This document shows, one piece after another, positions 15,153 to 22,330 of a DNA stretch of 24,932 nt. Both the position numbers and the translations under genes were made by a program. The stretch comes from CAZLWA01 sp964563165. Lineage in GTDB: Bacteria; CLD3; SB21. Position 1 is the first letter of the stretch; each line of letters starts with the position of its first letter. Below the pieces are notes generated by a model. It was not told the origin of the DNA. It was given only the letters and a program-made list of their open reading frames with translations, and ran no database searches. The DNA lies in NCBI GenBank assembly GCA_964563165.1, contig CAZLWA010000020.1, positions 1-24,932 on the forward strand, in the 5' to 3' direction.

Positions 15153-16513
15153 CCGGGAATCTTTTTCTTGAACGGCCACTCTTCCTTCTTCTTCGAAATG
15201 ATCAAAAATGCCGCAAGACCGAGCGTGATCACGGTGATTCCCGAAATGACAAATTGGATGTCCGTGGAAATAAAAATAAAGATCCAAATGACAATTGCAA
15301 TAATGACCGGCGCGGGATACAGCGGCATTTTGAAAGGCAGCCGGCTTGTTCCTTCCCGTTTCCTCAGAAGAACCACGCCTACCGCCTGACCGACAAATTG
15401 GACCAAAATCCGCATCGCCAGGATCGCACTGATCACCTCCGACAGTTTAAACAGTAAGCTGAAAACAAATCCGGCAGCACCCAGCGCGAGCAGGGAAACG
15501 TACGGAAAGTTCTTGGTCGGATGCAATTTCGCAAACACCGGGAAAAACTGTCCGTCTACGGCCGCCGCATACGGAATGCGGGAATAGCCGAGCAGCACGG
15601 CAAACAGCGACGCGAACGCTACCCACAAAACCAATACGGTGGCAACGTTGGCCGCAGCCTTACCGTAGAGCGTTTCGATAAATGTGCTGACAATAAATTC
15701 CGAATTTTGGGCGTCCTGCCACGGAATCACGCTTACCACGCTGATATTCATCGCCAGATACAGCGCCGCAATGCCGATCACCGAAATAAAAATACTTCTG
15801 GGAATGTTCTTTTCGGGATTTTTTATCTCACTCCCGAGATGACACACATTGTAATACCCGAGATAACTGTAGATGGTTTTTACGGAGGCATGGCCGAGCG
15901 CAATAAAAAATAAACTGTCGAATGTGAACGCGTCGCCGGTCGGCAGTAAAGTCAAATCGATCATGGGATCCGGATGCGTCGCGCCGCCCCAGATCATCCA
16001 GCCGATCGTTACGATAACGCCGCACCAGAGCAGGACGCTGATTTTTCCGATGGAATCTATTTTTCTGTAGAGTAACAGGACCAGCATGATCACGATGCCG
16101 CCCGAAACCATTTTTTTTTCGATCAGCCCGAGCGGAAAGACATAAGAGGCGTACTGCGCAAACCCGATCGCCCCGGACGCCACGACCAGCGGAGCCTGAA
16201 ATAACGTCTGCCACACATAAAGGAACGACATCATTCTGCCCCACGTATTTTTTCCGTAGGCTTCTTTCAGAAAAACATAACTGCCGCCCGCGGCGGGATT
16301 CGCCGCGCCGAGTTCCGCCCAGATCATGCCGTCGAAGACGGAGATCACCGCGCCGACGATCCACGCCCATAGGAAATTCGGCCCGCCCATCAAGTTGATC
16401 ACCAGGGGCAGTACGACAAAGGGCCCGATCCCGACCATGTCGATCATATTGATCGCCGTAGCCTGAAGCAGGCTGAGTTCGCGTTTTAATGTCTGCGAGT
16501 TTTCTTGAGACAT
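15149..16513 (-). CDS. APC-family amino acid permease
   Basis: The 454-residue product is a polytopic inner-membrane protein with about 12 hydrophobic helices and no soluble domain. The first helix region has the family signature, AINMIDMVGIGPFVVLPL (18-35), with the unwound GIGPF that binds the amino-acid backbone. It is followed by AELGAANPAAGGSYVFL (66-82), typical of the APC superfamily. Substrate is not predictable. The last residues, SKKKEEWPFKKK, are basic and cytoplasmic. Its TAG stop and the TAA stop of pbpC share bases (CTAA at 15149-15152), so the genes converge with a 4-base overlap. A TTGCAA/TATAAT promoter lies upstream; no ribosome binding site is obvious. Confidence 0.92.
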   Translation of the reverse strand: MSQENSQTLKRELSLLQATAINMIDMVGIGPFVVLPLVINLMGGPNFLWAWIVGAVISVFDGMIWAELGAANPAAGGSYVFLKEAYGKNTWGRMMSFLYVWQTLFQAPLVVASGAIGFAQYASYVFPLGLIEKKMVSGGIVIMLVLLLYRKIDSIGKISVLLWCGVIVTIGWMIWGGATHPDPMIDLTLLPTGDAFTFDSLFFIALGHASVKTIYSYLGYYNVCHLGSEIKNPEKNIPRSIFISVIGIAALYLAMNISVVSVIPWQDAQNSEFIVSTFIETLYGKAAANVATVLVLWVAFASLFAVLLGYSRIPYAAAVDGQFFPVFAKLHPTKNFPYVSLLALGAAGFVFSLLFKLSEVISAILAMRILVQFVGQAVGVVLLRKREGTSRLPFKMPLYPAPVIIAIVIWIFIFISTDIQFVISGITVITLGLAAFLIISKKKEEWPFKKKIPG

Positions 16514-16545
16514 GAATTCGTCATGGAATGGATGAGTGTTATGTT

Positions 16546-16573
16546 ATTATAGAACAATTAATGTCTATTGCAA
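16546..16573 (-). promoter_or_regulatory. promoter of the APC permease
   Basis: On the minus strand TTGCAA (16573-16568) and a perfect TATAAT (16551-16546) are separated by 16 bases. The predicted start of transcription is about 25-30 bases before the permease ATG. Confidence 0.55.
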
Positions 16574-16645
16574 AAGAAAAAAATTAAATGAAAGGCGAGC
16601 GATACCGGGCTTCATAGGAAATTGACTGGATTGTAACAAGTTTTG

Positions 16646-16661
16646 ACTTTCAAAGGAAAGT
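16646..16661. repeat. short inverted repeat in divergent spacer
   Basis: ACTTTC (16646-16651) pairs with GAAAGT (16656-16661) across a 4-base loop. It lies between the two divergent promoters of the 300-base spacer 16514-16813 and could be an operator, but six bases is short enough for chance. Confidence 0.25.
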
Positions 16662-16688
16662 TGGTGAGTATTCGTTAAAAAAATTTAC

Positions 16689-16716
16689 TTGCGTTTCGAA
16701 AATAATATTGTATATC
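16689..16716 (+). promoter_or_regulatory. candidate promoter of lipoprotein gene
   Basis: TTGCGT (16689-16694) and TATATC (16711-16716) are 16 bases apart. This would give a leader of about 90 bases before the ATG at 16814. Apart from this, the permease promoter and one short inverted repeat, the spacer 16514-16813 shows no gene. Confidence 0.4.
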
Positions 16717-16813
16717 TTTAGGTGGCAAGGGGCCTGTATGAAGCCGTAAATTCAAATCATTTAATATGGCTTACATCTGAGATTTTTCAATTAAAATTAG
16801 AGAGAAATAACTT

Positions 16814-17773
16814 ATGAAAAAGCTGCTGTTCCTCGCGTTCCTCTCCATAGGGCTGAGTTCTGCCGGTTGTAAAGGTGACGGTGCGGATGAGACGTTCTCT
16901 CTTCAGGCAAAAATTCTAAATCCTGCCGGCAACCCGCAGGGCGGAGCCGTCATGGTACTGAAAGGTAAATCCGATATCGATCCTATCTATTCCGGCATAT
17001 CCGATACGGCCGGTATTGTAAACCTCAGATCGCCTTCAGGAAGCCATATCTTTCAAGTGAAACTCGGATCGGTTTTTCTGGTTGAGGTAACGATAAATGT
17101 TCTGGCCGATGATTCGGGAACTGTTGTTCAGCTTCCCATCACGCTGGAACAAAATCCAAATTTGAAAGTATTGGTCGTTAAAGCAGGGTGTGAGCAACTT
17201 GAAGATGTGCTCCGGGACCCCAAGGTCGGGTTCACGCAGTTTGATGAAACAACGATCGACAGCATGGTAATGCGTTGCGACGCAGATTCTAATGCGGCAT
17301 TGAATTACCTCAAACAATATACTATCGTTTTCTCTGATTGTAACTGCGGCTCGGAAGGCGGAAGCAGCTATGCTCTTCTTAGCCGTATGTATGGAAAGTA
17401 TGTTACGACAGGCGGAAAAATGTATGGGGGACATTATAACTACTATCATCTGCAACGGATTTTTCCGACGTTCTATACTCAAACAACCGGCGTCTCAAAT
17501 GACAGCATCCAAGTCGTCGATGCAAATCTAAGCACCTATACGGGAATTAGCATTTCGCCATGGATAGGTACCGTCGGTTACACAAAATTTACAGATCTTC
17601 CGGCGGGTGCAAAAATTTATATCAAAATTTTCGGAGCCACTCCTGACGTTCCGGTACTCATGGAGAACTACCTTGGCACAGGTAAATTTGCTTACACCGT
17701 TTACCATAATCAGGATGTCATTAACGACGCTGTGTTGATTAAGATTGTTCAATACTTTCTATATACATTGTAA
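16814..17773 (+). CDS. lipoprotein with possible GATase-like domain
   Basis: The 319-residue product has a lipoprotein signal peptide: basic MKK, a hydrophobic stretch and C19 as lipidation site in SSAGC. Residues 27-112 look like a beta-sandwich of the carboxypeptidase regulatory-like type (PAGNPQGGAVMVLKG... ISDTAGIVNLRSPSG). Residues 116-318 resemble a ThuA or class I glutamine-amidotransferase-like fold: a strand LKVLVVKAG, then YTIVFSDCNCG, then YVTTGGKMYGGHYNYYHLQ and a final GTGKFAYTVYHNQ with a helix. Whether a catalytic residue is retained is unclear. I do not recognise the protein beyond this; the domain calls are inferences from motif order. It is monocistronic by layout, with a convergent gene 93 bases downstream. 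Confidence 0.65.
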   Translation: MKKLLFLAFLSIGLSSAGCKGDGADETFSLQAKILNPAGNPQGGAVMVLKGKSDIDPIYSGISDTAGIVNLRSPSGSHIFQVKLGSVFLVEVTINVLADDSGTVVQLPITLEQNPNLKVLVVKAGCEQLEDVLRDPKVGFTQFDETTIDSMVMRCDADSNAALNYLKQYTIVFSDCNCGSEGGSSYALLSRMYGKYVTTGGKMYGGHYNYYHLQRIFPTFYTQTTGVSNDSIQVVDANLSTYTGISISPWIGTVGYTKFTDLPAGAKIYIKIFGATPDVPVLMENYLGTGKFAYTVYHNQDVINDAVLIKIVQYFLYTL

Positions 17774-17866
17774 AGCCAGTTAACATTATTTCGCGTTTGG
17801 GCTTTTAAGCCAATTATGCAAGATGGATCCAGTCATTGAAAAAACTTGCGCCATCGCAGGAAAATA

Positions 17867-18400
17867 TCAAGATTTTCTCGTATAATGAATTTTCCAATCC
17901 AGGCTCCATGTTTTGCCGTCATCGCCGGAATGTTCCCAATTCCAATCGAACTGTTTCTCGGTGATATTATAGAAAATCATGCGCTGTGAAATTTTCTTGT
18001 TTTTGACCGTAAATTCTCTCTGTAGAGTCATCTTGCCGTCTTTGAACTCGCCGGTAAAGTCCAGATAACTTCCCTGATTGTCCACCCAGGTTTGCTGCCA
18101 CTTATTCATCCGGGGATTATACATCGAGACGCTGATGCCTAAGAACGCGGCCGAAGGATCTTTAAAGTTTTCCTGAATGACGCATCCGCCCAGAATTTTT
18201 TGAATCGTATTGAAACCCTTCACCTTGGTGTTGTTGGCTCCGTCCCACTCCAGGTCCCACTCTCCGACCCAGAAGTCGAATTGCTTCGCTTCCGGCATCG
18301 TGCACGGAATCTTATTTTTGGTCGTATCCTGAGCCGTTGCCGAAGGCCCTGAACCGCAACAAATCAAAACCGGTAACAGAAACCGTAAATAGATTTTCAT
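17867..18400 (-). CDS. secreted DUF1579-like protein
   Basis: The 177-residue product has a signal peptide (about 1-23, ending ATAQ). The mature part has the motif FDFWVGEWDLEW (about 41-52) and a closing WNWEHSGDDGKTWSLDWKIHYTR, as in the DUF1579 and related families, which are predicted to form an antiparallel beta-barrel of the lipocalin kind. No enzymatic role is established for the group. AAGAGG lies upstream of the ATG. The propeller gene ends 72 bases upstream on the same strand, so the two may share a transcript. The terminal segment has the look of an Asp-box (DDGKTW), the motif repeated throughout that neighbour. Confidence 0.72.
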   Translation of the reverse strand: MKIYLRFLLPVLICCGSGPSATAQDTTKNKIPCTMPEAKQFDFWVGEWDLEWDGANNTKVKGFNTIQKILGGCVIQENFKDPSAAFLGISVSMYNPRMNKWQQTWVDNQGSYLDFTGEFKDGKMTLQREFTVKNKKISQRMIFYNITEKQFDWNWEHSGDDGKTWSLDWKIHYTRKS

Positions 18401-18472
18401 AAGTAACCTCTTCTTGTTAATTGCGCGCTAAGGAAAAGAACTGCTCCAACGTATCACACGACCCCTATTCTC

Positions 18473-21439
18473 TCATTCCTCTTCGCCGTTATCCGACTTG
18501 GACGTTCCGCGCGGTTTTTTTTCTTTTTCTTTAATTTCGAGTTTTTGCGTTTGCCGGCTGCCGTTGGATTCAATTTCAACGGTATACGTTCCGGGCATCA
18601 AATAAAATTTACCGTTGTCCGCGCGTTTAGCTTTCAGCGGTTTGGCGTGTTCTGATTTTTTGTCGTTCGATTTTTTATTCAACGCTTTTACGTTTCTGTC
18701 GAGGGATATGGAATCGGTGGACAGATCGTAGGCCACGTAATTTAATCCGCGATCGCTTTCATTCTTGAGTTCATGCATGAGTCCCCCGTCTTCGCTCTTA
18801 ACCCGGATGATTGAAGTCCCCGGCCGGTTCTGATAAAACACAATCTTCACATGGGGCGTATCCGGTTCGCTCCACCCCGACCGTTTGCCCCAGTTCTTCT
18901 TAAAATCAACGCCTGGGATCGGAAATGAAAAAAGCGATTGCGCTAATATCTCCGACGTCAGCTGCTCGGCATGCTCTACATTGGCAATGTAGATCGAGCG
19001 TCCGTGCGTTCCCACCACCAATTCCTTATCGCGGGGATGCACCGCCAGATCATGTACCGGCACGTGCGGAAGGCCATTGGACATTTCCATAAATGTATTT
19101 CCCTTATCGAACGACAGGTACACCCCGTTATCCGTTCCCGCGTAAATGATATTGGAATTCGCGGGATCCTCACGCACGACATTGATCGGTTCCTGCGGCA
19201 GGTCGTTCCCGATTTTCTTCCACGTGTTTCCGTAATCGTCCGATCGATACGCATACGCATTAAAATCGTCCCGTCGATACCCGTTGAGCGAAACGTAAAC
19301 GGTTCCCGTATCCGTATGAGATGCTTCCACGCGGCTCACCCATAAATGTTGCGGCAGATTATTCGAAATCCGCGTCCACGAATTACCGCCGTCCCGCGTG
19401 ACATGAATATATCCGTCATCACTGCCGGCGTAGATAAGTCCGAATTTCAGCGGGGATTCATCGATCGTCGTCAGGGTCCCGTACGGAATATCACCCTGCG
19501 TTCCGCCGTGTGTGAGATCGCCGGAGATCGCCTCAAAATGTTCGCCTTTGTCGAGTGAACGGTGCAATCGATTGGAACCCATATAAAATATGTCCGGATT
19601 ATGTTTGGACAGGCAGATCGGGGTCTGCCAGTTGAACCGCGGAGGACGTTCACCGAGTTTATGTGAGGGTTGCAATGATTTATTTTCGCCGGTATTTTTG
19701 TTTACGCGAGCGTATTCGCCGAATTGCGAACCCGTATAAACGGTATTATTGTCGCGCGGATCCACCGCTACCTGCATCCCGTCTCCGCCGTACAGGCGTT
19801 TGTAAGGATAGGAACCTTCATCGTACCAGGCGTAACCGGCCTTGTAAAGGCTCGGCCCTACCCATACGCCGTTATCCTGCAAGCCCCCGTATACATTGTA
19901 AGGTTTTGCCATATCCACGGTGACCGCATAAAATTGCCCCACCGCCGGCGTATTGGCTTTGAACCAATGGGCGCCGTCGTCGTAAGAGATATTGAGTCCG
20001 CCGTCATTGCCGAGAATCAAATGTCCCTTGCGATTAGGATCGATCCACAGTCCGTGGTGATCGCCGTGCGTGTTGTCGGCATCTAACGCTTTGAAAGATT
20101 TGCCGCCGTCTTCCGATTTGAGAACGGGCACGCCCACGATATAGATCTTGTTGGAATCATACGGCGCTACGCGGATCTGACCGAAGTAATAGCCGTACGA
20201 ATAAAAAAGGTTGTCCAAATATTTTTCGTTCGCCCGCTGCCAGGTTTTTCCGAAGTTGTGAGAGCAGTAAACTTCTGCGCCGATAACCGGCCGGTCGAAA
20301 AGAAGCGCATTGGCATCCTCGGTATATTCGGCCAGATTTTTCGGTTCGATCTTTCCGCTGCGTACCATCGCCGATACGGTATCCGCCGTATATTCTTTTG
20401 GAAACTCATAGCGATCCAGGAAATCATTGATATCGTCTTTATTCAATTTCGAAAATTTATCCCGCGGCATATTTCTCAGCGTGTCTTTGGTCAGGACAAA
20501 TTCTTCTTCTGTTTTTTTCTCCCGCCGGAATTGATTGTCCAAAACGGCATAGATCAGATTGGAATGGCCCGGAATCATGGCCAGGCCGATCCGGCCTATG
20601 CCGTCGCCGGTCGGAAATCCGCTTCCCGCCTGCGTCAGAAGCGACCACGTCTCCCCTCCGTCGGTACTCTTGTAAATGCCCGATGTTTTTCCCGATTCCG
20701 TGAAATTCCATGCGCGCCGCTGACGATGCCACATCGCGGCATAAAGAATATTCGAATCATCCGGGTCCACGATCACATCTACCGCCCCGGTGTTATCATC
20801 GACAAACAAGACTTTTTTCCACGTCGTGCCGCCGTCGGTAGTTTTAAAAACGCCGCGTTCCGGATTCGGCGAATACAAGTGGCCCAGTGCGGCAACCCAA
20901 ACGGTATTCGGGTCGCCGGGATGAATGACGATACGCCCGATATGGTGCGTTTCTTCCAGGCCCATGAACTGCCAGTTTTTTCCGCCGTCGCCGCTCTTGT
21001 AAATTCCGGTCCCTGCATAGGACGAGCGGCTGGAATTATTTTCTCCGGTCCCTACCCAGATCGTTCCAGAATGTTTCCAATCGACGGCGATATCCCCGAT
21101 GGTTATCGCAGGTTGATCGTCGAACAGCGGCGTAAACGAGATCCCGTTGGTGCTCGTTTTCCAAAGCCCTCCGGACGCATAAGCGACGTAGAAGATCGTC
21201 GGATCGTCGGGCGATACATCGACATCTACGACGCGTCCGCTCATGATCGTCGGACCCACCGAACGAAACGCGACGTTTTTGACCAGTGAATTTTTGCGAA
21301 GCGCCACGCGCTCGCGATACGATTCCAGACGCGCCTGAGCCGGTGTAAATGAAACGGGCTCTTCCGAATTCTTTTCTTGTGTGAAAGCGGCGGGAACAAT
21401 AAAAAAAACAAACCAGGCGAACAGTCGATTGATTTTCAT
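18473..21439 (-). CDS. secreted Asp-box (BNR) beta-propeller protein
   Basis: The 988-residue product has a signal peptide (about 1-20) and then many Asp-box turns of the form S/T-x-D-x-G-x-T/S-W. These include SGDGGKNW, TTDGGTTW, STDGGETW, SEDGGKSF, SYDDGAHW, TRDGGNSW and SDDYGNTW. The pattern indicates one or two large beta-propellers of the sortilin/VPS10 or photosynthesis-system-II-stability-like type. Residues about 290-400 interrupt the propeller with a charged insertion. The C-terminal 60 residues are very rich in K, E and S. No sialidase catalytic arginine triad is evident to me, so a binding or scaffolding role is more likely than hydrolysis. GGAGG stands close before the ATG. It is divergent from the arsenic operon. 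Confidence 0.85.
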   Translation of the reverse strand: MKINRLFAWFVFFIVPAAFTQEKNSEEPVSFTPAQARLESYRERVALRKNSLVKNVAFRSVGPTIMSGRVVDVDVSPDDPTIFYVAYASGGLWKTSTNGISFTPLFDDQPAITIGDIAVDWKHSGTIWVGTGENNSSRSSYAGTGIYKSGDGGKNWQFMGLEETHHIGRIVIHPGDPNTVWVAALGHLYSPNPERGVFKTTDGGTTWKKVLFVDDNTGAVDVIVDPDDSNILYAAMWHRQRRAWNFTESGKTSGIYKSTDGGETWSLLTQAGSGFPTGDGIGRIGLAMIPGHSNLIYAVLDNQFRREKKTEEEFVLTKDTLRNMPRDKFSKLNKDDINDFLDRYEFPKEYTADTVSAMVRSGKIEPKNLAEYTEDANALLFDRPVIGAEVYCSHNFGKTWQRANEKYLDNLFYSYGYYFGQIRVAPYDSNKIYIVGVPVLKSEDGGKSFKALDADNTHGDHHGLWIDPNRKGHLILGNDGGLNISYDDGAHWFKANTPAVGQFYAVTVDMAKPYNVYGGLQDNGVWVGPSLYKAGYAWYDEGSYPYKRLYGGDGMQVAVDPRDNNTVYTGSQFGEYARVNKNTGENKSLQPSHKLGERPPRFNWQTPICLSKHNPDIFYMGSNRLHRSLDKGEHFEAISGDLTHGGTQGDIPYGTLTTIDESPLKFGLIYAGSDDGYIHVTRDGGNSWTRISNNLPQHLWVSRVEASHTDTGTVYVSLNGYRRDDFNAYAYRSDDYGNTWKKIGNDLPQEPINVVREDPANSNIIYAGTDNGVYLSFDKGNTFMEMSNGLPHVPVHDLAVHPRDKELVVGTHGRSIYIANVEHAEQLTSEILAQSLFSFPIPGVDFKKNWGKRSGWSEPDTPHVKIVFYQNRPGTSIIRVKSEDGGLMHELKNESDRGLNYVAYDLSTDSISLDRNVKALNKKSNDKKSEHAKPLKAKRADNGKFYLMPGTYTVEIESNGSRQTQKLEIKEKEKKPRGTSKSDNGEEE

Positions 21440-21475
21440 ACGATCCTCCGGTAAAGCGGGTTAAAAAGCGCAAGG

Positions 21476-21504
21476 AAAGTATCGAAAAATAAAATGAATG
21501 ACAA
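21476..21504 (-). promoter_or_regulatory. possible promoter of propeller gene
   Basis: On the minus strand TTGTCA (21504-21499) and TACTTT (21481-21476) are 17 bases apart. The -35 is good but the -10 is poor. It lies about 37 bases upstream of the ATG. Confidence 0.3.
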
Positions 21505-21532
21505 GTGCGATTGCAAAGAATTAATTTTTTTC

Positions 21533-21561
21533 TTGACAATTTTGAAACTTTTCATTATCTT
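21533..21561 (+). promoter_or_regulatory. promoter of arsenic operon
   Basis: A perfect TTGACA (21533-21538) is followed after 17 bases by TATCTT (21556-21561). Transcription would start near 21568, inside the palindromic operator, so repressor binding would block initiation. Confidence 0.8.
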
Positions 21562-21586
21562 TATCGTAAATTTACGATATACGATA
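21562..21586 (+). promoter_or_regulatory. ArsR operator: 18-bp palindrome plus third half-site
   Basis: TATCGTAAATTTACGATA (21562-21579) is a perfect palindrome directly after the -10 box. A third copy of the half-site, TACGATA, follows in direct orientation at 21580-21586. ArsR/SmtB repressors bind imperfect palindromes of this size at the promoters of their own genes. I found no second copy of the operator elsewhere in the window. Confidence 0.8.
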
Positions 21587-21607
21587 AAATAAAAGAGGAG
21601 CCGTGCC

Positions 21608-21931
21608 ATGGCAGCTGACAAATCGGAACAGTTCAAGAAGGATGACATCAAGCTGGCGCAATATGCCAAGGCTCTGGCTCATCCGGCGCGCGTGGCTATT
21701 TTGAAAACACTCGCGGAAAATAACGTCTGTATCTGCGGAGAAATTGTCGATTTGATGCCGTTGGCCCAATCGACCGTTTCCCAGCATTTGAAAGCGCTTC
21801 AAAAGGCCGGATTGATCCGGGGCGAAATCGACGGGCCGAAATCGTGCTACTGTATTAATCCTAAGGCCGTTGCGGACTTTAACAAATTTTTAAAAAAATT
21901 AATGAATGAACTGGAAGACTGTTGTTCTTAA
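21608..21931 (+). CDS. arsR: ArsR/SmtB-family arsenic-responsive repressor
   Basis: This 107-residue protein is a small winged-helix dimer that would release its operator on binding arsenite. Residues 18-38 (YAKALAHPARVAILKTLAEN) and 53-75 (AQSTVSQHLKALQKAGLIRGEID) are the typical helix-turn-helix core. C41-x-C43 in NVCICGEI sits where E. coli ArsR has its CxC arsenite-binding cysteines. Two further pairs are present: C80-x-C82 in the wing/terminal strand and C105-C106 at the C-terminus, so the metalloid site may have extra ligands. GAGGAG precedes the ATG. It is the first gene of an operon with the CC-peptide, arsM and arsC, and is controlled from the operator at 21562-21586. Confidence 0.93.
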   Translation: MAADKSEQFKKDDIKLAQYAKALAHPARVAILKTLAENNVCICGEIVDLMPLAQSTVSQHLKALQKAGLIRGEIDGPKSCYCINPKAVADFNKFLKKLMNELEDCCS

Positions 21932-21954
21932 TTACTAAACTTACCAGAGGTATT

Positions 21955-22101
21955 ATGAAAATAGCAAACCTTGTAAAAAAATTGCAGAAAAAGCGGCAAG
22001 AGGAAGAATCAAAAACATCGCCTTGTTGTAAATCAGACTGTTGTACCGGCAAGCAGCCGAGTTCGATCCCGGGTTCAACCGGAGACAGGAATGACAAATA
22101 G
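21955..22101 (+). CDS. 48-residue peptide with two vicinal cysteine pairs
   Basis: A short gene lies 23 bases after arsR, with AGAGG 4 bases before the ATG. The peptide has a basic, helical N-terminal half (KIANLVKKLQKKRQEEE), then PCCKSDCCTGK with vicinal cysteines at 24-25 and 29-30, then a polar tail rich in S, G, D and N. There is no signal peptide or membrane segment. CC-x3-CC can chelate soft metals such as As(III). Its position in an arsenic operon suggests a small arsenite-binding protein, buffer or chaperone for ArsM or ArsR. That role is inference; I do not recognise a named family. Confidence 0.7.
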   Translation: MKIANLVKKLQKKRQEEESKTSPCCKSDCCTGKQPSSIPGSTGDRNDK

Positions 22102-22151
22102 CGATGCGTTTCTGAAACCGACGTTTGGATTGACGAAAAGTCTAATATCCG

Positions 22152-22215
22152 GAATGTTGGATTGATGGAGTGTTGGAATGCTGGAGTAATGGAGTTGTGG
22201 AATAGTGGAGTAATG
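22152..22215 (+). repeat. octamer tandem repeat (GAGTAATG type)
   Basis: Eight consecutive 8-base units: GAATGTTG, GATTGATG, GAGTGTTG, GAATGCTG, GAGTAATG, GAGTTGTG, GAATAGTG, GAGTAATG. Positions 1-2 (GA) and 7-8 (TG) are constant. The reverse complement matches the CCATTACTCC repeats at 4683-4698 and 5308-5323. It lies inside the arsenic operon. Confidence 0.9.
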
Positions 22216-22228
22216 ATGAAAGCCAAGT

Positions 22229-22298
22229 GCTGAAAGCTGAGAGCTGATCGCTAACTTACTAATAACTGATAACTATTAACTGAGAACTGATAACTTAG
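22229..22298 (+). repeat. two heptamer tandem repeats (GCTGAGA and AACTGAT types)
   Basis: GCTGAAA, GCTGAGA, GCTGATC and GCTAACT occupy 22229-22256. AACTGAT, AACTATT, AACTGAG, AACTGAT and AACTTAG occupy 22264-22298. Together with the octamers before them they fill the 229-base gap between the CC-peptide and arsM; no gene is seen in 22102-22330. Confidence 0.85.
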
Positions 22299-22330
22299 CA
22301 TGAGCCAACGTTATTAAAAGGAGAACCCCA

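Noticed and set aside
17800..17816. Hairpin TTGGGCTTTTAAGCCAA after the lipoprotein gene
   Set aside because: The stem contains a bulge, has a two-base loop and is not followed by a T-run, so a terminator call is not supported.
20258..21289. A 343-codon plus-strand open frame opposite the propeller gene
   Set aside because: The composition is that of a reverse-strand shadow and no motif is seen; the minus-strand gene has a signal peptide and clear Asp-box repeats.
22054..22080. tRNA T-arm-like sequence GTTCGATCCCGGGTTC
   Set aside because: There is no matching acceptor, D or anticodon arm nearby, and the bases are in frame within the small cysteine peptide.
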